A DNA stretch of 64,000 nt from Rotaria sordida (Eukaryota > Rotifera > Eurotatoria > Philodinida > Philodinidae), in the NCBI GenBank assembly GCA_905250125.1, contig CAJNOL010000474.1, positions 1-64,000 on the forward strand. Reading direction: 5' to 3'. Position 1 is the first letter of the stretch. Each line of letters opens with the position of its first letter. Under the pieces are notes generated by a model. It was not told the origin of the DNA and searched no databases. It worked only from the letters and a program-made list of their open reading frames with translations. A program made the position numbers and the translations under genes. Shown here piece by piece: positions 36,504-47,504 of this stretch.

Positions 36504-37070
36504 TTATAAAAGATTATGGCAATGACGATTATAAGCTTTTTGTTGTGAAATATAATCCATAATATCTTCTTGAGTAACATAACCAAGATTTTCTAAATCA
36601 ATTTGTTTCCAACATTGATGTTCTGTGCCTGGTGGTAAATCATAATAATCATTAAGACGACGAAAGATTTGATGACCATACTCTGATGAAATACGTCTAT
36701 CACTTTGTTGACGCCCGTATGTATTATTTTGACGAATAAGATAATCAATACGATCAATACGAGATATATCATGATTCATCATAACAATAGCATTAAGAAA
36801 TTCATCGAATGAAAGTGTACCAGAACGATCTCGATCAAATGTTTCAAAGGCACGAACAGTTTGTTGTTGTAAGTCTTGTTGACGTTCTTCACCATATAAA
36901 CGAATGTAAACATTAACAAATTCATCCATATTTAATGCTCCATCATTTTCAGTTGTTTGAAAACATTCTTGTTGAATATCTCGAATTTGTTGAATAGATA
37001 AACCAGTCATTTGTTCGATTTCACTCCAATCCCATTCATTGATATCTGGGCGGGATGAGCGAGCTCCCAT
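36504..37070 (-). CDS. EF-hand calcium-binding protein, NCS-like, intronless, 188 aa
   Basis: Single uninterrupted frame. The N-terminus MGARSSRP fits an N-myristoylation site (Gly2), as in neuronal calcium sensor and calcineurin-B type proteins, suggesting calcium-dependent membrane association. Around residues 40-52 lies a degenerate EF loop (TENDGALNMDEF); around 78-90 is a canonical loop DRDRSGTLSFDE with Asp/Asp/Ser/Thr/Glu at the coordinating positions; a third degenerate site near 157-170 (DLENLGYVTQED) lacks several ligands. The region between (FRRLNDYYDLPPG) and a His/Cys-rich C-terminus (HCHNLL) are not ones I recognise. The start ATG is the first in the frame and gives the myristoylation context. 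Precise subfamily unknown. Confidence 0.8.
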   Translation of the reverse strand: MGARSSRPDINEWDWSEIEQMTGLSIQQIRDIQQECFQTTENDGALNMDEFVNVYIRLYGEERQQDLQQQTVRAFETFDRDRSGTLSFDEFLNAIVMMNHDISRIDRIDYLIRQNNTYGRQQSDRRISSEYGHQIFRRLNDYYDLPPGTEHQCWKQIDLENLGYVTQEDIMDYISQQKAYNRHCHNLL

Positions 37071-37889
37071 GTTTTTGTTTTGTATATTTATGCAATTATA
37101 AAGGTATGTATATTTGTGTATTATAATGTAACAGGTTTATTTACATGTTTACTTTGATAAATAATGGATCGAGTCAATGAAGCATATAATAAAAACCATA
37201 CATACTATCGTAATTGGAGGATGAACAATCAATGATAAATTAGTGAATCTTCTTAATTTATACAAAAATTATCGAACACAATTGTACTGTTAGTGTTTTG
37301 ATCTATACATTGGATATACATATGATAATGATCAATCTAGGTTTTTGTTTTTCAAAATATGAATATTTATTTAAATTTAGACGATATATTACATTATTTA
37401 GCTTTAGATTATTCTTCTATATAGAGATAATTGAGTTAAATTAATTAATGAAGAGATCAATGTACCATTAGTTATAAAGTTAAAATTCAGAAACAAAAAA
37501 AGAGCTTCTATTCTTTTGTTTATTAACAAATGTACAATTGGTTTTTATTGAATAATCAAATACAAATAACTCAATTATGTTGATATGATATTGTTTTACA
37601 TACACATTTTATTACATAAAGTTTAATATATTTCAAAGAATATATATTTATATTTCATAATATATTTATTGTCACGAATAGCTTTTATTAGTTCTATGCT
37701 TGGCCACACGTCCATTTCCGTCTTTTCTCATATTCATCCATCATTCATCTTTTTCTTTCTGGATGGCGCGAAAATGACGTTACTGTCACTCGGGTGTGTG
37801 CACATAGCCAAAGATCATATTCCACAACATAACATGCTCGTCATCGTTGCGCACACACGTCTGACTTTTGCCTTCATGTAGGCTCCGAC

Positions 37890-37909
37890 AGAGAGAGAGA
37901 GAGAGAGAG
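37890..37909. repeat. (GA)n microsatellite
   Basis: Ten uninterrupted GA/AG units in the presumed leader region. Confidence 0.9.
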
Positions 37910-38527
37910 CACACATACACACACGTAAAGTAAATACACCAACGGGAGTTGATGCGATACGGAAAAACCTATATGACTACACTCAACTTTTCCTCTTCGT
38001 CATTGCGTATGTGTGCGCGCTCTCGTTCGTTCCTGACGAACAACATTGGAGTAGAATAGAAGATACTACTACTGCTTTTTTCACCGCCATCATCGGTCGT
38101 CAATTTTCCGAGCGCGAGACACACTTTTTTTTCTATCCCGTCCGCTTTTTCGCCTCTTTTTTCTTTTCTCTTTCTTTTATCGTTGTCGAGCGTGTCTTGC
38201 TTTCCATAATGTGTGTCGGAGTCCAATTAAACTCGAAAATATGCTGTTAAATTCTGCTATTCTGTCGGATAGCAACGTTCGTTCTTTTATGTTCTAAGAA
38301 TTAATCTTTCTCCTCGGTGTCGTTACGATTCCAATCTGCTGACGATAGTAGTATAATGGTGAACTCTTTATCTTTTCTTCTTTGTTATTTCTACAACGAC
38401 GTAATATAAATCTAATGTTGTACAGCGTCCGTTCTTTTCCTTATTCGCAACGTTTCGTAGTGGGAGCACATGTAAGCAAACGAGCGGGCGCGCATGCGGA
38501 AGTTCAAGAAAAGAGAATATATAAATG

Positions 38528-38549
38528 TATATATATATATATATATATG
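38528..38549. repeat. (AT)n microsatellite
   Basis: About eleven AT units flanked by TGT and GTA in the presumed promoter region. Confidence 0.9.
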
Positions 38550-39076
38550 TAAAGATAGTCGTTGTGTATGTATGTGTGCAGTTTTTGTACATATTCTACA
38601 TACACACATTTCCAGACGACTCTGTTTCTCTTTTCTTTCTGCGAGAAAAATCTTTTTTCCGACGGTTGACTGTCCTTTGTTTTCTCTACAATTCCGTTCC
38701 CTTTCTCCCTCTTTTCTCTCTTTCTTCACTATTATTAATATTGAGAAGGCATAAAAGAGTTCGTGTGTTTTCCATTCGTTTTCGGCTTCTTCTTTTTTTT
38801 TTTCCTTCTTTTCTGTCTCTCTACTCCTGACTCGCATTGATATATGTTTGCAGACGCCAAATGCGCGCATACACATACAGAAAAAAAAAAGACCAAGGGT
38901 GAGGAAGACGAACACACAATAGAAGAGAAAGAATGGTGTTACTACTGTTGAACACAACTCTTCTCTTCTTTCCACTTTTTTTTTGACTCCGCTCGCTGAA
39001 AAAAAAAGTCGAATTGAGCACTTTGGAAGCAAACAGAAAAAAAGTTCGTCGCGTTCTCTCTTTCTTTGTCTGTTTG

Positions 39077-39100
39077 TCTCTCTCTCTCTCTCTCTCTCTC
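39077..39100. repeat. (TC)n microsatellite
   Basis: Twelve TC units in the presumed leader exon, about 70 bases before the putative leader donor site. Confidence 0.9.
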
Positions 39101-39514
39101 TGTCGTTTCTGGATACATACTTTTTTTTTGTCATTCATTTCACTGTAAAGAAAAAGGTAGTAGTAGGTGAGTGAACTTATTCTATCAACGTTTTTTTTTT
39201 TGTAAGAAGAACAAGCAATAGCGAAAGTAGGTTATAATGATAAATAAAAAACGAATGGCGCCCTTTCAAAAAAAAAAAAAAAGAACTGCTGTTGCCATCT
39301 TTTCATGCATATATAGATATATTCACTTTTACTTGTCTCTATTTTCGTCCGTGACTTTCATCTATCAATCATGTTCACATTGTTGGTATGAGAATAAAAA
39401 TTTTCAAATTATATAGTTCAAAAAAATAAAAAATAAAAAATAAAAAGAACTGAAGTTTTTTTTGTTAATAAAATTTTTAAGTTTACTTTTCTTTTATAGC
39501 CGTTTTCTATTTCC

Positions 39515-42074
39515 ATGAGTGATCATAAAACGACAAATTTACATGCACCGCCACTATTAGGCTCGGTAGCGACTACTTTAATTAATCAACATCATCAAAA
39601 AATTGAATCGATCGATTATACAGCTGATGAAAGTATGATAGCTGTAAGTTAATAAATTTTTTCTTAGATATTTATAAAAAGAAAATAATATTATCTATTT
39701 CTTAAATAAAAAAAAAAAAAAAAAAAAAACAGGACTTTATGGCTGTTTTACCTCAACTTGATCCAAATGATTCATCATCAGCAGCAACATCACCAACATT
39801 AAAAATCAGAGGACAATCATCAAATGAATCATCAAAAATACTCGGTAAATTCGATGCATTTGCTGCTGCTGTTCAACAACAACAACAAAATGGTATATCT
39901 ATAGCATCAGCTCTTGTTAAAAAAGTTCAACAACAATTATTACCAGCAACATCTGGTTTATCAACTGTTCAATCATCATCATCATCATCATCATCACCAT
40001 CAACAATAAATCAAATCGATTATCAAAGTCATACAAATACTAATAATAATAATAATAAACGAAAACGTAAAGTTGAACGTCCAGCACAAAAACGTATACG
40101 TGGTTCATATAAACTTGTTTCACCTGAACAAAAAATAATAATACATGAATATGCTGAAAAACATGGTGTTAAAGCAGCATCAAAATTATTTCAAGTTGCA
40201 CCATCAACTATAGCATCATGGTTATATCAAAAACCAAATGGTGAACGTACATCAGCTATACGTAATAAAGAAGCACATTCAAGTATACTTCAATGGATTC
40301 AAACACGACAAGAAAATGGTGAACGCGTAAATAATCGTGATTTTCATTCGTATGCATTATCAACAATGAGAGACTTAACTGGAAATCCAGATTTTGCTGC
40401 ATCACGTTCATGGTGTTCAAATTTTCTTAAAAAATATAATATTCAATTGGATAGGTAAGAGAAAAAAATAATAAACAAACTAACTCAAGTATCTAATAAA
40501 ACAGTGATCAATTGTTCATGTATATAAATTTATGTGTGTATATATTTAATTTATTTTTGAGAAAAAAACAAAGAAGAAGAAGAAGAAGAATATAGATGAT
40601 TAATTTTTCAATGATATATTAAAAATCTTTTTTTTTTTAGTTTATTTTGCATTTATGTTTTCGTTTTATTTATTTTTTCTTTCTTTCTAGCGATAAACAA
40701 GCCGATTCAACATCGGCACAATTTCGATTTGATTCTATTGATGAAAATGCTAGTGGTAAGTAATATTATTTGTTTTTTTCTTTACATGATTATTAGAAAA
40801 AAAAAGAACCATCAATAAAAAACATACTGATCCATGAATATCTTAATCGGTCTTAGTCCGCAAGCGATATTATACTCTATGAACTGATGTTTCATACACC
40901 TGACTATTATTAATTTCAATGAACACTTCTATAAAATGTAGTTATTCATTGTCATGAACATCAATAGGTTTTTTTAAAAATTTATTATGATTAATTACTT
41001 AGTGGCGGAGCTAGGAGATGACTGGAGTGGGAAGAAACTCAACCCTCTCCAAAAATGTGACGTTATACCTTAATTTCGGCTTCAAATAGAGATTGAGTCC
41101 TTCTACAGCCATCAGCTGTTTATTAGATCCCGAAAATTTCATGTGATTTATCTTACTTTTATAATATAAAACTAAAATTTAGATATATTTTCTCTTCAGA
41201 GAGTTCTCAATGTTATATGGGTGATAATAGTCCAGCTGATGTTTTAACAGATGAAGATGATAGTGGTCAAAATCTTCATATATCACATGATGATGATGAT
41301 GATGATGGTAATCAAACAAGTCCACATAGATTCTCAGCAAGTGATTATAATAATAATCATCAAACAAATTCAAATAATTGTGTATCACCATCATCACAAA
41401 CAAAAATATTAAATGGAATAGATAATGTATCAACAACGACAACAACAACTGTGATTAAAGTTGAACAAGATAATGATTGTAATTATTCATCATCACCATC
41501 ATCACCATCAATTCAAACATTACCAAATAAAATATCTGTAACAACAAGTTTACCTGTTTCATCATCTTCATCTATAGCTGGTAAACGTCTTACTGGTACA
41601 CTTAATCGATTATTACATTCAGCTATAAATCGACCAAATGGACATCATTATCATCATCATGTTAATGGTGTATCATCTTCACCATCAGCATCATCAACAA
41701 CAACATTAGTTGCTGATTCAACAGCTAAAGAACCAAAAACAAGTTTAGAAATGACAACACCAGCTATTGAAAGTATGTTTATACAAATATATTATTTTAA
41801 ATTTTTAAAATTTTTTTTTTGTTTTTAGCTTTTGTACAGCATTTTGATAGTTCATTTAATACAATGACTTATTTTCAAGAAAAACTTCAACAATTACTTG
41901 TTTCTATTGCACGTAAGAATATTCTATTTAGTATTTTTATTTTTGAATTCAATTAATGTTTTTTTTTTGTTTCTAGAAGAACGAGATACATATCGAACAC
42001 TTTATCTTAAGGAACATGATCGTCGTTTAGCTGCTGAATTACGACTTAAAGAGAGTAACAATACAATAGCCTAG
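39515..42074 (+). CDS. Nuclear protein with psq-type and CENP-B/Tc5-type helix-turn-helix domains, 556 aa
   Basis: Six coding exons (39515-39643, 39733-40454, 40691-40755, 41200-41772, 41829-41912, 41977-42074) add up to 557 codons with stop. After a low-complexity N-terminus and a basic NKRKRK patch, residues about 160-205 (SYKLVSPEQKIIIHEYAEKH, then TIASWL) form a psq/pogo-like helix-turn-helix. Residues about 222-280 (SILQWIQTRQENGERV, NFLKKYNI) fit the CENP-B-type second DNA-binding half. No DDE nuclease domain follows, so this looks like a domesticated or CENP-B-like DNA-binding regulator rather than a transposase. The rest is Ser/Asn/Asp-rich with an acidic DDDDDD run, a His cluster and a short helical C-terminus (TYFQEKLQQLLVSIA, RDTYRTLYLKEHDRRLAAEL) that could oligomerise. 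Target genes unknown. Confidence 0.83.
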
Positions 42075-43560
42075 TCAATCAAAAAATTCTGTTTTTTTTT
42101 TGTTTTTTATTCCCTCCCGAATCTATTTGTGCCAGAAAAAAAAAACTGTGATCTTTTACTCTTAAACGAAAACAGACAACTGCCAGAATCTTAACATTTT
42201 GTTCTTTTAACGAAAAACAAACAAAAAATCAAAGTCAACATTAATTGTTTTCTTTTTAATTGCAATATCCGTCTTTATTACATTTTGTGTGTGTGTGCGT
42301 GTGCTTTGTTTTATAGCTATGTTTTTTTTTTGCTTTGTTCGAGTGTGTCTCTTCGTTTTCTTTTCTCTTCAGCAGTATAATTTTACTCACATTTGTTGTG
42401 TTGTGTGTAATTCTTTTTGCTACAATGACATGTGTTTGTATATCTTGTTCTAGTCATTTTTTTTTCGGTTTTATAACAGAAAAAAAAACAAGAACAACAC
42501 GAACATTAAAATTGAATATAAATGAAAATTTTGTTGTGATTATTATAGCATTTTGTATTTAAAGATTTTGTTTTGTTTTTTAGAACTTTATAAATCTAAG
42601 AAAATAATCTTCTAGGTTTTTTTTGAAAATTCAATATGATTATTTTACAATGATTAAATGAAGAATAACAAAAGGAATATACGTCTAGACTATATGAGTC
42701 TCATAGAAATCTACTAATGGATATTCAAGAATAAATTGCACTGAATGTTGGTGCCTTCTTTTCTTACTTTCTAAGCATAAGATTTTAACGACCTTTTCAA
42801 AGTTTTCAAGACTAGCGCTTACGAGAAAAACATTTGAAGCTGAGAATTGTCGATATTTTTGAGTGCATTTTGAAAAATCATATTTTCAGAAGCAAGACTT
42901 GTTCTATGAAATATTTATTATTATGTTGTCGAAGATAACAAAAACGATACTGTTTCTCCTAAATATTTTTCTAAAATTCTGAAACATGCATTCAGAAATG
43001 TAGAGTTTGATGAGATAGTTCAAAATTCACCAGAAAAATTATCACCAGATTTTTTTTTTTAGTCTTGAACGTTGCAGTTGAACGATTAAATAGCTAGAAA
43101 AAAATCGATAGCTTAGTCAAATCTCAATAGAATTCCAAATCCTTTTAGAGTTTTTATTAGAACACTATATAGTATCCATAAGTAAAAACATCATTGAAAC
43201 CAGAAGAAGGTAGCTGGAGAAATTCCCTCGCCAGTAGAACACAATGTGAAACAGTTATCAAAATTCATCAAAAAAAAAATAGTTCCGAGTGATTGAACTA
43301 TATTGGAGAAGAGTTCAGTTTAATTTTCTCATTGTTCATATAATAAAAGTAACTTTAAACATGTAAATTGACCAATGAACATTATTTAATAATAAAATTT
43401 TTGTTTGTCTTTTCTTCTGAGAATTTTTAGACATTTATCGTTTCCTTAACAAAATAGAAATCGAATAACAACAAAAAGAACAACAGAAAAAAAAATAGAC
43501 CCATATAGGAACAAACAAGAGATTGCGAAAGTCAATTTCAAGAAAAAAAAAACAAATTAA
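42075..43560. other. Convergent intergenic region
   Basis: 3' flanks of the HTH gene (from the left) and the MFSD14-like gene (from the right). It holds T-rich and GT-rich low-complexity sequence to about 42560 and then nothing identifiable. Confidence 0.5.
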
Positions 43561-46500
43561 TCAAGTTGAATTATTGTCATTAGAATCACTATCAATATTT
43601 AATAAACGAGCTTTCTGTTCAATAATTCTTGTATCAACATAAAATTCATTTGAATCTGGTTTGGAATTAGGTAAAAGTAAACAAAACATTAATCCAATAG
43701 TGGCAAGTAAAGCACCAAAAAGGAATGGAGGACCGGGAACATCACGGCTAAGCATTGATGAATAATTTAATTTGTCACTAATATGTATTGTTGTACGATT
43801 TGCAGATGTCGACATTGTTGATGTTACTGTTGGTACTGATTCATTTAAATTAACATCAAATAAATAAAAAATAAAACCAAATAGAGCTGGACCAAGACCA
43901 TTACATAAACCACGTACACCATTAACCATACCTTGGACAAGACCTAAAACAAAAATAAATATAAAAAAAAAAACGAATTTTTAATAATTTCTTACCTTGT
44001 TGATTATCTTTAGCGTAAATAGAAACAAATGCACTTATAGATGGATAAGTTACAGACGATAATGCTGCTAAACCACCGGCAAACCACATCACCCTAACAT
44101 AAAAATCATTTATCAAATTAAAATTTTTTTTTTTCCTTTTTCTATCCTACCAATTTGATGTAGCTATTCCATAAGCTGCTAATTGAACAATTTGAAAAAA
44201 TAATCCAACCATAATTGTTTCTTTCGAACCAAAATAACGTTGTAAACAAGCTAATAATGCTGTCTAAAATTAACATAATTATTAATTTTTTGAAAAAAAA
44301 AATAATAAAAGTAAATCTTCTTTACTTGAGCAATACATGAAAAAATACCAACAAATGCAATGAAATAAGCTATTTCATCTTCTGAAAATGCAAGCATCTA
44401 TATAAAAATATAGCACATATATTAATTCAGGAAATATACAGTACGTATTAAAATTATTCAACAAGGTTTATTTTTCAATTTTTCTTCTGCTGTCATAAGC
44501 GTTTGAAAAGAATTCAACTAGCAGAAAATGATTTCCAACAAAAATATAAGGAAATAAAAAATGATTATCAGATTCGCAAAGATAAAGAATCTAAAAAAAA
44601 GCAAAACTCTAGTTTTTCATTACCAAAAGCACGTAAACATAATTTTGTTTACACTACATAGAAATTGTATTGAAAGTCAAAAAAATGGTTCTTCTTACAG
44701 GAAATTGGAGAAAAAAAATCGACTTCAGCGTCTTCTTTAAGATTGTTGTATCTCAGCCAGAACAAAATCACAAAAAACTCGAAGATGTTTCATTCTATAG
44801 AGAATTATTTACTCTATCAGTCTATGTAGTCTAAACAAAATTATACATATGCATTCTAAGTGCTGAAAAACTAGTCTTATAGTTTTCTGGAGTCTATTTT
44901 CTTATATTATTCTTTTTGGAAATAATTTTCTACTATTTGAATTCTTTCTCACACTTACAGATAGCAGTGAGGAAAAAAATTGAAAATAAACCTTGTTGAG
45001 TAGTTTTAGTACCCATTGTATATAAACATAACTTACTAATCGTAAATAAACAAAAAAACATGAATATTGTCCTGCTTCTATAAATGAATAATAATAAAAA
45101 TAATTAATTAATTATATATAATTTCTTACCGGGAAGATAAGATAAAAGAACAATAAGACAAATAAGACAAATAAAACGATCATTTGTAATATTTCTAAGA
45201 GCCTAAATATATTTTAATAATATATTAAAATGAATATGAATATGAAAACATACTGCAAATGGATCAATTTTATCCCAAGATATTTTTTGATCTGTTCGTA
45301 ATCGTTCCGGCAATGATTCGGGTACAACAAAAAAGATATATATTAAATCAAGAATAGCAACTACTGTACCTAATTAAACCAAAAAAAAAAAAATCAAATA
45401 AAAAAGAAAAACAATAAAAAAAAATATAAACATACCAAGTGCAATAACAAAATTTTCACTATAAAGTCTTGCTAAATGAGCACCAATAGCTGGACTTGTA
45501 ATTAGTGATGCAGCAAATGTTGCTGTTACTAGACCTAAAATAAAAATAATCATTTAAATAAATACACAACAGATGAAATTACACATACCATATGCAGTAC
45601 TTCTGGAACTTTCATCAGTTACATCCGCAACATATGAATAAACAACGCTGAATGTCACAGAAAAAAGACCACTGATACTAATCAATGCAAAATACCACCT
45701 AAAAAACAAATTCAACATTATATCAATTATACTTCTGATCAGAAAAAAAAACCGAAGCAACATTTGATTTCAAATAGGTATCAATTAGCATAAACGTTGA
45801 CAGAAGTAAAATGCAATGAAAAAAAGATTTCACATATGTAGAAACAAAATCGATTCAACGATCAAGTCTCCTCAGCTTATAGACGAAATATATTTAAGCA
45901 AAAATTCATTTTTAATAAATCTAATTATATGATACCGTGATCAGTTTTACACTCAACTAAAATAAAATACTCGAGTTATTCTTTTAATTAACACTCACTT
46001 GAAACCAAACATTGCAATATATATAATTAGAAAAAAGAGGAGAAACTTTTGTCTAAGAATGTTTTATTTACATTGGGCTTATTTTCATTAATGGAATTGG
46101 ACAACATGTGAAAAAGACTGTAATCAGTAAAAATGATTTCCTTCCCCATACATCCGAATAGGCACCAAGTAATGGTGAACTTAAGAATGTTAATAAACCT
46201 CTAAAGAAAAAAAAAGAGAACAAGAATTTGAAATCATAAAGATTATATATTATGTTATTTACTTTACTCCATGAATGACGCCATTCATTAGAAATGTATG
46301 AGTTGGAAATGTTCGATTGAGTGTCTGGAATAAATTATAAGTTTTTAAAATCAAGAAAAATAAAACATTAAACTCTCCTACCGAAATAACTGGATTTGTA
46401 AGAAGACCCCATGCAAAAAATTCAAGAAAGATTACAACGAGTCCATGATAAACACTTGGTTTACCAAAACCACCGGGCTAAAACAAAAACAATACAAAAT

Positions 46501-47024
46501 TTAAGAAAAAAGATTATAGTAAAAAACATAATTTTTCTTAAATTTATCAAAACAAAAAGAATAAATGATATACTTTAATTATTCTATATCGTCTATTTTC
46601 AGATTTGACACATTTTTCTCCATCATTATCCGTATGTAGCGTTTCATCGAGATCGGTGACATGATCTGTCATGGCCGATGACGGAAGACGCCGTAAATCG
46701 TTTGATACCACTATTGTCGCCAGTGAATCATTCACTTATATATGCTTAGACAAATCAATAGAATAGGAAAATAACAAAAATGAACCAATAACACGACGAA
46801 AAAAAAAAATATATTTTAATTTATATGAAAATATTTATATATAAAAAGGAAGACGGATTTCATTTAAAATAATATATTCTATTTCATATAAAATATGATA
46901 ATAAGCACAAAAAAAAACAAATATATATATATATACATATATATATGAAAAATCTTACCAAATTACTACGAGCAATATGATTACTAGCACTGGTTAAACG
47001 ACGACGCTTTTTTATGACAATCAT
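43561..47024 (-). CDS. MFSD14/HIAT1-like major facilitator transporter
   Basis: Twelve-helix membrane transporter of the major facilitator superfamily, close to MFSD14A/B (hippocampus abundant transcript 1), Golgi/endosomal proteins with a suspected sugar-transporter ancestry. Exons on the minus strand: first exon 46959-47024 (or an alternative, 46574-46672), then from 46477 downward about a dozen short exons to the stop at 43561. Signatures in order: PSVYHGLVVIFLEFFAWGLL, FPTHTFLMNGVIHG, SDVWGRKSFLLITVFFTCCP, SVVYSYVADVTDESSRSTAY, TSPAIGAHL, VVPESLPERLR, ISWDKIDPFA, LSYLPEAGQYS, DNQQGLVQGMVNGVRGLCNG and GPALFGFIFY. The DVWGRKS loop is the MFS motif A equivalent. The C-terminus is a short Ser/Asn/Asp-rich cytosolic tail. 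One intron (about 44400-45030) is enlarged by a foldback element. It shares a divergent upstream region with AIFM1. Confidence 0.92.
44446..45011. mobile_element. 566-bp foldback element in MFSD14-like intron
   Basis: TATTAAAATTATTCAACAAG at the left end matches the inverted right end TACTAAAACTACTCAACAAG, and pairing continues through GGTTTATTTTTCAATTTTT and AGAATTCAACTAGCAGAAAA toward the centre near 44740, giving arms of about 200 bp or more. There is no coding sequence. It accounts for nearly all of this intron's excess length. No obvious target duplication. Confidence 0.68.
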
Positions 47025-47504
47025 AATTATGTTTAACCAGACCGAAGAATAAAAATATTGTGATGTGTTCTTTTTTTCTCTGTTCCACTTCAAAAATGCT
47101 CGTCATATATTCTAAGCCACACCTTATTTTCTCTACGATAAAAAGTGCCCCTAACACACCACCTGATAACAACTGATGCGACCCCCTACAAAAAAGAGAA
47201 AGAAAAAAAATGCAATTGGAACATAAATTCAATGATTCATCAAAATTAGTTTCTTCTGCATGTCGCAAATTTCTATTGGAAATTTGTCTTGACTTATACG
47301 ATAATTTGATAGAGAGCGTTAGAGAAATCATCTCAAAGAATATATATTAACAACAAATCATCAAATAACAATGATCAATAATTTTTCTTTTAAAATCTTT
47401 TCTAATAAAAAAAAAAGAAGCAAAAACTAATACTTACTCATCAATCTTTTATTTTTAATAAATCATATTGTTTAGATTTTGAACGCTTTTTTTTTTCTGA
47501 ACAG
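47025..47504. promoter_or_regulatory. Divergent promoter region between MFSD14-like and AIFM1
   Basis: 480 bp separate the first ATG of the leftward MFSD14-like gene and the ATG of rightward AIFM1, so both promoters must lie here or very close. No TATA box or initiator can be singled out. Confidence 0.5.

Larger units (their letters stand above)
37071..39514 (+). promoter_or_regulatory. Divergent upstream region with probable 5'UTR exon of the HTH gene
   Basis: From about 37670 the base composition changes: CpG-containing, pyrimidine/purine-rich and full of simple repeats, unlike the AT-rich flanks. This fits a promoter and transcribed leader rather than a protein gene. A strong donor context, GTAGTAGGTGAGTG (donor at about 39168), and an acceptor TTTTATAG ending at 39499 would remove a 331-bp leader intron just upstream of the ATG at 39515. 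Long frames here (for example the minus-strand frame over 38412-39134) are composed of simple-sequence Arg/Glu and Phe/Ser runs and are not taken as genes. Confidence 0.5.

Noticed and set aside
38412-39134. A 240-codon minus-strand open frame rich in Arg/Glu/Lys and Phe
   Set aside because: It is generated by GA/CT simple repeats and overlaps long frames on both strands; no domain, and it fits a promoter/leader region better.
46673-46738. Extension of the alternative MFSD14-like first exon to the upstream GTG
   Set aside because: The frame opens only with a non-ATG codon right after a stop; ATG at 46672 is the first standard start.
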